NCBI GenBank assembly: GCA_934177555.1
Contig: CAKPPL010000068.1
Coordinates: 1-6,139 of the forward strand
Direction: 5' to 3'
DNA from: an uncultured Clostridia bacterium
Lineage (GTDB): Bacteria > Bacillota > Clostridia > TANB77 > CAG-508
DNA: 6,139 nucleotides
Part shown: positions 1-6,107 of the stretch, piece by piece
How the letters are laid out: every line of letters begins with the position of its first letter
How positions within the stretch are numbered: the first letter of the stretch is position 1
Translations under genes and position numbers: made by a program
Notes under the pieces: model-generated
Databases searched by the model: none
The model's input: the letters and a program-made list of their open reading frames with translations, nothing else
What the model was told of the DNA's origin: nothing

Positions 1-1
1 G

Positions 2-307
2 GATTCTACAGAATTTTAAAAAATATTTACAGTTTATGCAACAAATAAAATAATGGCAATGCAAATATTAACAGCAGATGTAATGCAAATGTTAATTGAT
101 TTTAAAAATAAAAATCACATAACACCGGAAATAACTATAAAATGTGATAAATTATATATAAGATTTAATACAGGATCCGTATTTGAAGGAAAAGTATTTA
201 AAAAAGCATTAGATTTTGATACATTATTAAAATATTATAACATAATAAACTTTACATTAGAATTGACAGAAAATATCATCAAAAATATAAAAGAAATAGA
301 GTTATAG
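2..307 (+). pseudogene. DUF3137-like protein, C-terminal part, interrupted by an in-frame stop (open frame 53-307)
   Basis: The gene runs in from the left edge, so only its C-terminal part is visible; the function of the family is unknown. The open frame starting at ATG 53 gives 84 residues and ends with TAG at 305-307. Homology-like sequence continues upstream in the same frame: DSTEF, a TAA at 17-19, then KIFTVYATNKI running directly into the ATG. From memory, DUF3137 proteins have an EFEK-x-F-x-VY motif followed by a stretch like AMQILTADVM, an IYIRF-like strand and an FE motif, and all of these are present here. The expected codon at 17-19 is Glu (GAA), so a single G-to-T change would explain the stop. 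No ribosome binding site precedes ATG 53, so that ATG is unlikely to be a true start. DUF3137 genes often sit next to lemA, as here (gap of 16 bases). The family call is likely but not certain. The stop could be a real inactivating mutation or a sequencing error. Confidence 0.62.
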
Positions 308-323
308 AAAAGGGGAAAGAAAA

Positions 324-854
324 ATGATAATAATTTTACTTATAATATTAGTATTATATATTTTATGGTTATACAATTCATTAGTAAAAGCTAGTAATAA
401 GGTAGAACAAGCTTATTCTGGAATAGATGTATATTTAACACAAAGATTTGAATTAATACCTAATTTAGTAGAATGTGTAAAAGGATATATGATACATGAA
501 AAAGAAGTTCTTGAAAGTATTACTGAATTAAGAACAAAATACTTTCAGACAAAAAGCTTGAAAGATGGAGAAATATTAAATAGTGAATGTAATCAAATAC
601 TAATGGATGTAGAAAAATATCCAGAATTACAAGCATCTGAACATTTTTTAGATTTACAAAAAAATTTGCAAAAAATGGAAAATCAATTACAAGCAGCACG
701 AAGAATTTATAATGCAGAAGTAAATATTTATAATAATAAAGTATACATGTTTCCAAGTAATATTATTGCCAATCTATTTGGTTTTAAAGAAAAAGATTAC
801 TTTGAAGCAGAAAAAGATGCAAAATCAAATGTTAATATAAATATTGGAGAATAA
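324..854 (+). CDS. lemA: LemA family membrane protein
   Basis: This is a 176-residue protein of the LemA family (usual length about 180-190). Residues 1-17 form a single hydrophobic N-terminal segment (IIILLIILVLYILWLY) that should anchor it in the membrane, followed by a helical, coiled-coil-like body. The family's conserved blocks are all visible: YNSLVKASNKVEQAYSGIDV at about 17-36, LTQRFELIPNLVECVKGY at 38-55, HEKEVLESITELR at 58-70, YPELQA-x-EHFLDLQ around 99-112, ARRIYNAEV-x-IYN at 125-137, and FPSNIIA-x-LFGF-x-EKDYFE near the C terminus. The molecular role of LemA in bacteria is not well defined. AGGGG at 311-315 lies 8 bases before the ATG and supports the start. The gene follows the DUF3137 remnant and ends 4 bases before pdp, so it is probably co-transcribed with both. 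Confidence 0.95.
   Translation: MIIILLIILVLYILWLYNSLVKASNKVEQAYSGIDVYLTQRFELIPNLVECVKGYMIHEKEVLESITELRTKYFQTKSLKDGEILNSECNQILMDVEKYPELQASEHFLDLQKNLQKMENQLQAARRIYNAEVNIYNNKVYMFPSNIIANLFGFKEKDYFEAEKDAKSNVNINIGE
846..850 (+). promoter_or_regulatory. Ribosome binding site that fixes the pdp start
   Basis: GGAGA lies inside the last codons of lemA, 8 bases before ATG 859. It favours that ATG over the in-frame TTG at 844. The placement suggests that translation of pdp is coupled to termination of lemA. Confidence 0.75.
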
Positions 855-858
855 ATTT

Positions 859-2160
859 ATGAATATATTAGAAATAATTTCAAAAAAAAGAGATAAAAAA
901 GAATTAGAAAAATCAGAAATAGAATATTTTATAAAAGAATATACTCAAGGTAATATAACAGATTATCAGGCAGCAGCATTAATAATGGCAATATATATAA
1001 ATGGAATGAATGATAGAGAAATCACAGATTTAACATTAGCAATGGCTAATTCTGGAGATGTATTAGATTTATCAAAATTTGGAGAAAATGTGGTAGATAA
1101 ACACAGTACAGGTGGAGTTGGAGATAAAGTTTCAATTATCCTTTTACCAATAATTGCATCAATGGGAATACCTGTGGCTAAAATGTCAGGAAGAGGACTT
1201 GGCTTTACTGGAGGAACAGTAGATAAATTGGAATCAATACCAGGATATAAAACAAACATAGAAATAGAAGAATTTATTAAAAATGTAGAAAAAATAGGAA
1301 TTAGTATGATAGGACAAACACTTAATTTAGCTCCTGCAGATAAAAAAATCTATGAATTAAGAGATACAATAGCCTGTGTTGAAAATATACCATTAATAGC
1401 TTCAAGTATAATGAGTAAAAAGATAGCAAGTGGTGCAAATAAAATAGTAATAGATGTTACAGTAGGAAAAGGGGCTTTTATGAAAAATATAGAAGATGCA
1501 GAAAAACTTGCTAATCAAATGATAAGAATAGGAAAACTTGCCAATAGAGAAGTTAAATGTGTACTGACTTCAATGAATGAACCATTAGGATATGCAGTAG
1601 GAAATTCTTTAGAAGTAATTGAAGCAATTAACTTTTTGAAAGGAAATATGCCAGAAGATTTAAAAAAAGTAGTATTAGAATTAGGTAGTTATATGATAAA
1701 AATGGCAGGTAAAGGAAATGATATACAAGAAAATAAAAATAAAATGTTAGAAAATATAAATAATGGTTTGGCATATAAAAAATTAGTAGAAATGGTACAA
1801 AATCAGGGAGGAGATATAAGCTATTTAAAAGATACTAATAAATTTAATAAAGCAAAATTTATTCAAGAAATCAAATCAGAAAAAGATGGATATATACAAG
1901 AAATAAATGCAGAAAAAATAGGAGAGTTATCATGTTTTTTAGGTGCTGGTAGAATAAATAAAGAAGACGGAATTTTACAAGATGTAGGAATAGTATTAAA
2001 TAAAAAAACAGGTGATAAAGTAAATAATGGCGATATTTTAGCCAAAATATATGCAGATAATTTAGAAAAAATGCAAGAAGCAAAAAGAAAATTATTTGAA
2101 ATATATATAATTGATAAAAATATTCCAGTAAAAGATGATGCAATATTAAAAATTGTATAA
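859..2160 (+). CDS. pdp: Pyrimidine-nucleoside phosphorylase
   Basis: This cytoplasmic salvage enzyme splits uridine, deoxyuridine or thymidine with phosphate into the free base and (deoxy)ribose-1-phosphate. From ATG 859 it is 433 residues, the usual Pdp length; the longer frame from TTG 844 would add five residues and overlap lemA. The thymidine/pyrimidine phosphorylase signature is at 110-125 (SGRGLGFTGGTVDKLE). The phosphate-binding stretch KHSTGGVGDK is at 81-90. Active-site residues match the family: His82, Arg168 (ELRD), Ser183 and Lys187 (SSIMSKK). Lys108, just before MSGRG, is the residue linked to acceptance of ribonucleosides; E. coli thymidine phosphorylase has Met there, so a broad-specificity Pdp is more likely than a DeoA. 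The C-terminal domain (about 340-433) carries the GAGR and GD-x-V-x-NGD motifs. Pdp is often beside deoC, cdd or a nucleoside transporter, but here it follows lemA after 4 bases. Confidence 0.96.
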   Translation: MNILEIISKKRDKKELEKSEIEYFIKEYTQGNITDYQAAALIMAIYINGMNDREITDLTLAMANSGDVLDLSKFGENVVDKHSTGGVGDKVSIILLPIIASMGIPVAKMSGRGLGFTGGTVDKLESIPGYKTNIEIEEFIKNVEKIGISMIGQTLNLAPADKKIYELRDTIACVENIPLIASSIMSKKIASGANKIVIDVTVGKGAFMKNIEDAEKLANQMIRIGKLANREVKCVLTSMNEPLGYAVGNSLEVIEAINFLKGNMPEDLKKVVLELGSYMIKMAGKGNDIQENKNKMLENINNGLAYKKLVEMVQNQGGDISYLKDTNKFNKAKFIQEIKSEKDGYIQEINAEKIGELSCFLGAGRINKEDGILQDVGIVLNKKTGDKVNNGDILAKIYADNLEKMQEAKRKLFEIYIIDKNIPVKDDAILKIV

Positions 2161-2183
2161 TTATGTAAAATTAATAACTCATA

Positions 2184-2211
2184 TTGAAAAAAAACAAAAA
2201 TATGTTATAAT
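2184..2211 (+). promoter_or_regulatory. Sigma-A-type promoter with extended -10, for the small membrane protein-cdaA-truA block
   Basis: TTGAAA (-35) is at 2184-2189 and TATAAT (-10) at 2206-2211, with a 16-base spacer. TG at 2203-2204 makes an extended -10 (TGTTATAAT). Transcription should start near 2218, about 25 bases before the small gene at 2242. It lies in the 81-base gap after pdp and is the only strong promoter I see ahead of cdaA. Confidence 0.78.
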
Positions 2212-2241
2212 GTAATAGGAAATAAACAGAAAGGAAGATTT

Positions 2242-2388
2242 ATGATGAAAAAAGAAGAAAAAAAAGAAAAGAAACCAATAGATAAAAGAGAAGTATTTAC
2301 AAAAATAATGGCAGGATTTTTAGTTGCATTAATGGTTCTTGCAACATGTTCAACATTTATATATTATATTGTAGCAAATGTACAATAA
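2242..2388 (+). CDS. 48-residue single-pass membrane protein upstream of cdaA
   Basis: This short gene encodes 48 residues: a highly charged, Lys/Glu-rich N terminus (MMKKEEKKEKKPIDKREVF), one hydrophobic segment at about 23-44 (from KIMAGFLVALMV to STFIYYIV) with a single Cys36, and a four-residue tail ANVQ. Positive charge before the segment predicts a cytoplasmic N terminus. AGGAAG at 2232-2237 is 4 bases before ATG 2242 and 7 before the adjacent ATG 2245, so the true start may be the second Met (47 residues). It has its own promoter about 30 bases upstream and ends 14 bases before cdaA, so it is the first gene of the cdaA transcript. The layout recalls other tiny Firmicute membrane proteins (Prli42, DUF4044), but I cannot assign it to a family. 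The good binding site, promoter and coherent topology support a real gene; its function is unknown. Confidence 0.75.
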   Translation: MMKKEEKKEKKPIDKREVFTKIMAGFLVALMVLATCSTFIYYIVANVQ

Positions 2389-2391
2389 AAA

Positions 2392-2396
2392 AGGAG
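2392..2396 (+). promoter_or_regulatory. Ribosome binding site that fixes the cdaA start
   Basis: AGGAG lies 6 bases before ATG 2403 and 9 before the adjacent ATG 2406. It places the cdaA start here and not at the in-frame ATG 2346, which lies inside the small upstream gene. Confidence 0.85.
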
Positions 2397-2402
2397 AAGC
2401 AT

Positions 2403-3332
2403 ATGATGAATAATATATCAACTATATTAAATAATTTTTATGAAAACAATATTATGTCATATATAAGATTATGGCAAGAGTATCCAATAAAATTAGTTTC
2501 AGTAATATTGGATATAACTATTGTAATATTTTTAGCATATGAATTATTAAGAATAGTAAAAGATTCAAGAGCATGGCAACTTGTAAAAGGAATAGCATTT
2601 TTAATAATAGCAACAGCACTTAGTAAATTATTAAATTTATACATATTAAATTATTTATTATCAGCAATTATGGATTGGGGAGTTATTTTAATGATAATAA
2701 TATTCCAACCAGAAATAAGAAGAGCATTAGAGCAATTAGGTGGAACTAATAGATTTTCAAGGTTTTTTGGTTTTGATAAAGATATCATAACTAAAACCAA
2801 AGAAGATATATATAAAGTAGTAATTGCAGTATATGAATTAGCCAAAAATAAAACAGGTGCATTAATTGTAATTGAAAGAGACATACAAATAAAAGATATA
2901 ATATCAACAGGTATAATAATGGATGCAGACGTATCTCCACAATTATTAGTAAATATATTTGTACCTAATACACCATTACATGATGGTGCAGTTGTAATAA
3001 GTAATAATAAGATTGCAGCAGCAGCATGTATGTTACCATTAGCAAGTGATAAAGATATAGCTAAAGAACTTGGAACAAGACATAGAGCAGGAATTGGAAT
3101 ATCTAAAGAATCAGATAGTATAGCAATAATAGTTTCAGAAGAAACAGGAAAAGTATCTGTTGCAAAAGATGGAACATTAATTGCAGATGTTAGAGAGGAT
3201 GTTTTAAAGAAGATATTAATAAGTAATATTGTTACTAAGAGATTAAATGAAACAAAAGAGAAAAAAGAAAGAAAAATAAAAAGTTGGAAAGATATCAAAA
3301 AAGTTTTTAATAAAAAAGAAGAACAAAAATAA
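2403..3332 (+). CDS. cdaA: Di-adenylate cyclase CdaA (c-di-AMP synthase)
   Basis: CdaA condenses two ATP molecules into c-di-AMP, the second messenger that controls potassium and osmolyte uptake and affects wall stability in Firmicutes. From ATG 2403 the protein has 309 residues, somewhat longer than the usual 270-285. Three membrane segments lie at about 30-48, 58-76 and 80-101, followed by the conserved FQPEIRRALEQLG linker (101-113). The cytoplasmic DAC domain follows, with the catalytic DGA motif at 194-196 (PLHDGAVV) and the RHR motif at 226-228 (LGTRHRAGIGIS). Both are intact, so the enzyme should be active. The extra length is a Lys/Glu-rich tail after about residue 280. In most Firmicutes cdaA is followed by cdaR and glmM, whose products bind and regulate CdaA. 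Neither is present here: truA follows after 10 bases and a tiny membrane protein precedes it. Confidence 0.96.
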   Translation: MMNNISTILNNFYENNIMSYIRLWQEYPIKLVSVILDITIVIFLAYELLRIVKDSRAWQLVKGIAFLIIATALSKLLNLYILNYLLSAIMDWGVILMIIIFQPEIRRALEQLGGTNRFSRFFGFDKDIITKTKEDIYKVVIAVYELAKNKTGALIVIERDIQIKDIISTGIIMDADVSPQLLVNIFVPNTPLHDGAVVISNNKIAAAACMLPLASDKDIAKELGTRHRAGIGISKESDSIAIIVSEETGKVSVAKDGTLIADVREDVLKKILISNIVTKRLNETKEKKERKIKSWKDIKKVFNKKEEQK

Positions 3333-3342
3333 TGGTGGAAAA

Positions 3343-4080
3343 ATGAGGAATATAAAATTAACAATAGAATATGATGGAAAAGACTTTAATGGATGGCAAA
3401 AACAGCCTAATAAGCTAAATATACAAGGAACAATAGAACAAGCAATAAAAAATATAACAGGTGAAGAGGTTGAATTAAATGCATCAGGTAGAACAGATGC
3501 AGGAGTACATGCATTAGGGCAAGTTGCAAATTTTAAGACCAATTCACAAATACCAATAGAAAAATTTGCTATTGCAATTAATTCAAGATTGAAAAAATCC
3601 ATAATAATAATAAATGCAGAAGAAGTAGATGAAAGATTTCATAGTAGATTAACTTGTAAAAGAAAAACATATAGATATATAATAAATAATTCTATAGAAG
3701 GAAGTGCAATATATAGGAATTTAGAAACACATATACCTCAAAAATTAGATATAAGCAAAATGGAAAAAGCATTAAAATATTTTGAAGGTGAACATGACTT
3801 CAAAGCATTTAAAGCAAGTGGAACAAGCAGTAAAAGTAGTGTAAGAACAATATATAAAACAAATATTTATAAAGAAAATAATAGAATATATATAGAACTT
3901 ACAGGAAATGGATTTTTGTATAATATGGTTAGAATTATAGTTGGAACTTTAGTAGAAGTAGGGTTAGGAAAAATAGAACCAGAAAAAATCCAAGACATAA
4001 TAAAATCCAAAAAAAGAGAAAATGCAGGAAAAACACTTCCACCTAATGGATTATATTTAGTAAATGTGGAATATAATTAA
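3343..4080 (+). CDS. truA: tRNA pseudouridine(38-40) synthase TruA
   Basis: TruA converts uridines 38, 39 and 40 in the anticodon arm of many tRNAs to pseudouridine; it acts in the cytoplasm as a dimer. The 245-residue length is normal for the family. The N-terminal IEYDG-x-x-FNGWQ motif is at 8-19. The catalytic motif SGRTDAGVHALGQVA is at 48-62, with the nucleophile Asp52. Further family blocks follow: FHSR (about residue 98), KTYRYII-N, FEGEHDFKAFKASG and GNGFLYNMVRIIVGTL-x-EVG, then the C-terminal LPPNGLYLV-x-VEY. The gap to cdaA is 10 bases, with a modest binding site (GGTGGA, 3334-3339) 3 bases before ATG 3343, so co-transcription with cdaA is likely. In many Firmicutes truA instead sits downstream of the ecf energy-coupling transporter genes or near rplM-rpsI, none of which is visible here. 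Confidence 0.97.
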   Translation: MRNIKLTIEYDGKDFNGWQKQPNKLNIQGTIEQAIKNITGEEVELNASGRTDAGVHALGQVANFKTNSQIPIEKFAIAINSRLKKSIIIINAEEVDERFHSRLTCKRKTYRYIINNSIEGSAIYRNLETHIPQKLDISKMEKALKYFEGEHDFKAFKASGTSSKSSVRTIYKTNIYKENNRIYIELTGNGFLYNMVRIIVGTLVEVGLGKIEPEKIQDIIKSKKRENAGKTLPPNGLYLVNVEYN

Positions 4081-4145
4081 AAAAATGTAACTAAAAAATA
4101 AGTAGATTCATAATATATAACAAAAACATAAAGGAGACATAAATT

Positions 4146-4577
4146 ATGAATATACTTATTTTTTTGGCGTTAATATTTGCTACAGTAATATTGTCAATAT
4201 TAATTAACAGATTAGTTCGTTGTCCATTACTTGTTGGTCTTGTATTTTTTTCAGTTACATTATTAGTTGCTGCAATTTTAGAAAATACAACATTAGTTAT
4301 AGTAGCAGTAATATTAGGAATTATAGGATTTTTATCAGCGTTTTTAGACTGTATTTTTAAACGTTGTGATTTTGTTAGAGACAACTGTTGCTTAAATTGT
4401 TATAATCCGTATAATACGAGTAATAATGATAATGGTAATAATAGTAATAGCAATAATAGCAATGATGAAGCATTATCAATAGTAAATAGTGATGGAGAAA
4501 TAGTTGCAAGAATAAATGGAAATATAGTTAATTGTAATAATGTATGTAGTTGCAATAGAAACTATAGAAGAAGATAA
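4146..4577 (+). CDS. Unrecognised membrane protein with three hydrophobic segments and a Cys/Asn-rich tail
   Basis: I do not recognise this 143-residue protein. Residues 2-20, 28-45 and 48-68 are hydrophobic and should span the membrane. Positive residues in the first loop (NRLVRC) and after segment 3 (FKRCDFVR) predict the N terminus outside and the tail inside. There are nine cysteines: 26, 69, 74, 81, 82, 85, 130, 134 and 136. They include a CCLNC cluster just past the membrane and a CSC near the end, separated by an Asn/Ser-rich low-complexity stretch at about 90-107 and a short SDGEIVARINGNIV segment. The protein ends in RRR. The Cys arrangement could bind a metal or form disulfides, but this is only inference. 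AAGGAG at 4131-4136 lies 9 bases before the ATG. The gene is 65 bases after truA, with no hairpin between, so it may be read through from the cdaA transcript. The short gap holds no convincing promoter. Confidence 0.85.
   Translation: MNILIFLALIFATVILSILINRLVRCPLLVGLVFFSVTLLVAAILENTTLVIVAVILGIIGFLSAFLDCIFKRCDFVRDNCCLNCYNPYNTSNNDNGNNSNSNNSNDEALSIVNSDGEIVARINGNIVNCNNVCSCNRNYRRR
4421..4466 (+). repeat. Imperfect trinucleotide repeat (AAT/AGY) coding an Asn/Ser run
   Basis: A run of mostly AAT codons with interspersed AGT, AGC, GAT and GGT encodes the Asn/Ser-rich linker in the membrane protein at 4146-4577. It joins the two Cys clusters. Such a tract may change length by slippage in steps that keep the frame. 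Confidence 0.6.
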
Positions 4578-4600
4578 AAGGGCAGATAAAATCTGCCCTT
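4578..4600 (-). terminator. Hairpin terminator between convergent genes, best oriented for the minus-strand ldt gene
   Basis: AAGGGCAGAT (4578-4587) and ATCTGCCCTT (4591-4600) form a perfect 10-bp stem with an AAA loop. It begins one base after the stop of the plus-strand membrane protein gene and 17 bases past the stop of the minus-strand transpeptidase gene. Read on the minus strand, the stem is followed by a U-rich tail (TTTTATCTTCTTC, beginning within the stem end). On the plus strand it is followed by GAAATCTTGG, with no U run. It should therefore be intrinsic for the minus strand and at best weak for the plus strand. Confidence 0.82.
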
Positions 4601-4617
4601 GAAATCTTGGATAAATA

Positions 4618-6036
4618 TTAAAAACTACTGTTATAAACAATGATTGGCATTGAGCTGTTAATATGTTCATAGACAGTTTTTGCAGCATCATATGGCATAT
4701 TAATACAGCCATGTGAACCACTTTTTTGGTAGATTGTTCCACCAAATTTTTTTCTCCAGGAAGCATCATGCAGTCCGATTCCACCATTGAAAGGCATCCA
4801 AAAATTTACATGAGAGTTATACTTACTACCATCATTATTGGTACCCTTTAAATAAGTGTCTGTTGTTTTATATGTTAAGTAAAACAATCCTGTAGGTGTT
4901 GCATGTCCTCCTTTGATACTTCCAGTAACGCATGGAGAATCTATAATACATTCCCCATTAATATATAACCAAACATTTTGTCTAGTTAAGTCTATTTCAA
5001 CATAATTTTTTAAATTAGACATATCTAGAATATTTGAATATATTGGTTTTCTACTAAAAGTTTCACCAGTGATTAACTCTTCTTTTAAAGATGAAATTTC
5101 TTTTTCTTTATCAAGAGTTGTTAAAGATCCCTTTTTAATAGAGACTTTTACACTGTGTGACATGCCTGTACCGGTAAAATCAATAACAGAATTAATTTTA
5201 CCAATTTTTTCTGAAAGTTCGTTAACAAATTTTGGTATATTCGTATCAAAATCAATACTATATTTACCATTTTTTTCTTGAACTAGCCAATCTTTCATAA
5301 TAGTCTTGTTCAAGACAAATGTACTTCCATCAATTAATGTATAATTAATAGTTGTACTTAAAGCTTTGTTGATTTCATCTCTTGTTGATACAAGAGAACT
5401 TCCAGAAATTGTAGGTGTTTTTTCAGCAATTAAGTTGAAATCCACCTCTAGATACCCATTTTCAATGGTTTTACATACCATTGTGAATGCTTTGTCAAAG
5501 TCAATATAATTGCCATACATTTCAGGCTTTATACTTAACAAATCTTCATCATTCACATAGAGGTACGCATTTTTGGAGTGTTCCATATTTTCCTCTTGGA
5601 GAGGAGAGAGATATTTTAAATAATCTCTGAGTTCTTCAGTGTCATATTTAAATAATCCACTTTTCTGAAACGAATGAGTATGAGTTTCTTTCTGTTCTTT
5701 AAGAATATCTTCTATATCTTCTAAATATACAGTTAAGTAGAACTCATTACCAGATTTTACAGGTATAGTATCTATAAAATCGATGGTGATTCCATCCCGT
5801 AAAACTTCCTGGATTTTTTCTGCTGCTTGTTCAGCAGTCAGTTCTGATACACTAATGCCATTTATTTTTGTTCCTAAGTCAAAATGACTTTTTTGATAAT
5901 GAACAAAAAAAATTCCAATGGCTGAGAGAATAACACAGACAAAGAAAATAAATAATCTTCTTCTTAAAATTTTTTTTCTCCGTCTTCTGTATCTCCGTTT
6001 TTCTACAGCTGTCATGCTACTAAACTCCTTTTTCAT
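4618..6036 (-). CDS. Membrane-anchored L,D-transpeptidase (YkuD domain) with VanW-type/PG-binding-like region
   Basis: The enzyme forms 3-3 peptidoglycan cross-links outside the membrane through a catalytic cysteine, a route insensitive to most penicillins. The 472-residue protein has a very basic cytoplasmic N terminus (RRYRRRRKKILRRR, 14-27) and one membrane anchor at about 28-46. An extracellular region of nearly 300 residues follows. It opens with GTKINGISVSELTAEQAAEKI, typical of proteins carrying the PG_binding_4 (VanW-associated) domain. The YkuD catalytic domain spans about 344-472: HATPTGLFYL, His423 (GLHDASW) and SHGCINMP with catalytic Cys444. All key residues are present. GGAGGA (plus-strand positions 6046-6051) lies 9 bases before the ATG. 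The gene has its own promoter and leader dyad and is transcribed towards the cdaA block. It contains CGG arginine codons (for example in the basic N terminus), which I did not find in the plus-strand genes, so its codon use is somewhat different. Confidence 0.95.
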   Translation of the reverse strand: MKKEFSSMTAVEKRRYRRRRKKILRRRLFIFFVCVILSAIGIFFVHYQKSHFDLGTKINGISVSELTAEQAAEKIQEVLRDGITIDFIDTIPVKSGNEFYLTVYLEDIEDILKEQKETHTHSFQKSGLFKYDTEELRDYLKYLSPLQEENMEHSKNAYLYVNDEDLLSIKPEMYGNYIDFDKAFTMVCKTIENGYLEVDFNLIAEKTPTISGSSLVSTRDEINKALSTTINYTLIDGSTFVLNKTIMKDWLVQEKNGKYSIDFDTNIPKFVNELSEKIGKINSVIDFTGTGMSHSVKVSIKKGSLTTLDKEKEISSLKEELITGETFSRKPIYSNILDMSNLKNYVEIDLTRQNVWLYINGECIIDSPCVTGSIKGGHATPTGLFYLTYKTTDTYLKGTNNDGSKYNSHVNFWMPFNGGIGLHDASWRKKFGGTIYQKSGSHGCINMPYDAAKTVYEHINSSMPIIVYNSSF

Positions 6037-6061
6037 ATGTATTTATCCTCCTTTTTTTGAA

Positions 6062-6088
6062 TAGTTAGTTTTATTTTTAAACTAACTA
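6062..6088. repeat. Perfect 10-bp inverted repeat in the ldt leader (possible operator or mRNA hairpin)
   Basis: TAGTTAGTTT (6062-6071) and AAACTAACTA (6079-6088) are exact reverse complements separated by 7 bases (TATTTTT). The element lies between the -10 box and the ribosome binding site of the minus-strand transpeptidase gene, about 10-15 bases after the expected transcription start. The position suits a repressor operator. As RNA it would form an A/U-rich stem with only two G-C pairs. I do not match it to a named operator; it differs from CIRCE and BlaI-type sites. Confidence 0.7.
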
Positions 6089-6107
6089 AAAAATTGATTT
6101 CTAATTA

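Noticed and set aside
844..858. TTG start at 844 for pdp
   Set aside because: It overlaps the lemA stop and its own binding site. ATG 859 gives the usual 433 residues with catalytic residues at the family's standard numbers.
2161..2183. A terminator after pdp
   Set aside because: I see no stem with a U run between the pdp stop and the next promoter, so read-through into the cdaA block remains possible.
2346..2402. In-frame upstream start that would lengthen CdaA by 19 residues
   Set aside because: It lies inside the small membrane protein gene in another frame, lacks a ribosome binding site, and its Cys-rich product (YCSKCTIKK) is not CdaA-like. ATG 2403 has AGGAG at the right distance.
2651..3364. 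Long open frame of 237 codons on the minus strand across cdaA
   Set aside because: It is a shadow of cdaA: low-complexity Leu/Ser/Ile composition, no family motif, no ribosome binding site, and the plus strand encodes a clearly intact CdaA.
4072..4116. TATAAT at 4072-4077 and TAATAT near 4111 as promoters for the gene at 4146
   Set aside because: Neither has a plausible -35 at 16-18 bases, and such hexamers arise often by chance in DNA this rich in A and T.
4578..4600. The hairpin as a strong terminator for the plus-strand genes
   Set aside because: On the plus strand the stem is followed by GAAATCTTGG without a U run. The U-rich tail is present only on the minus strand.
4476..4787. Open frame on the minus strand spanning the hairpin and the end of the transpeptidase gene
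   Set aside because: It overlaps conserved YkuD catalytic sequence in another frame and crosses the terminator; there is no binding site or recognisable product.
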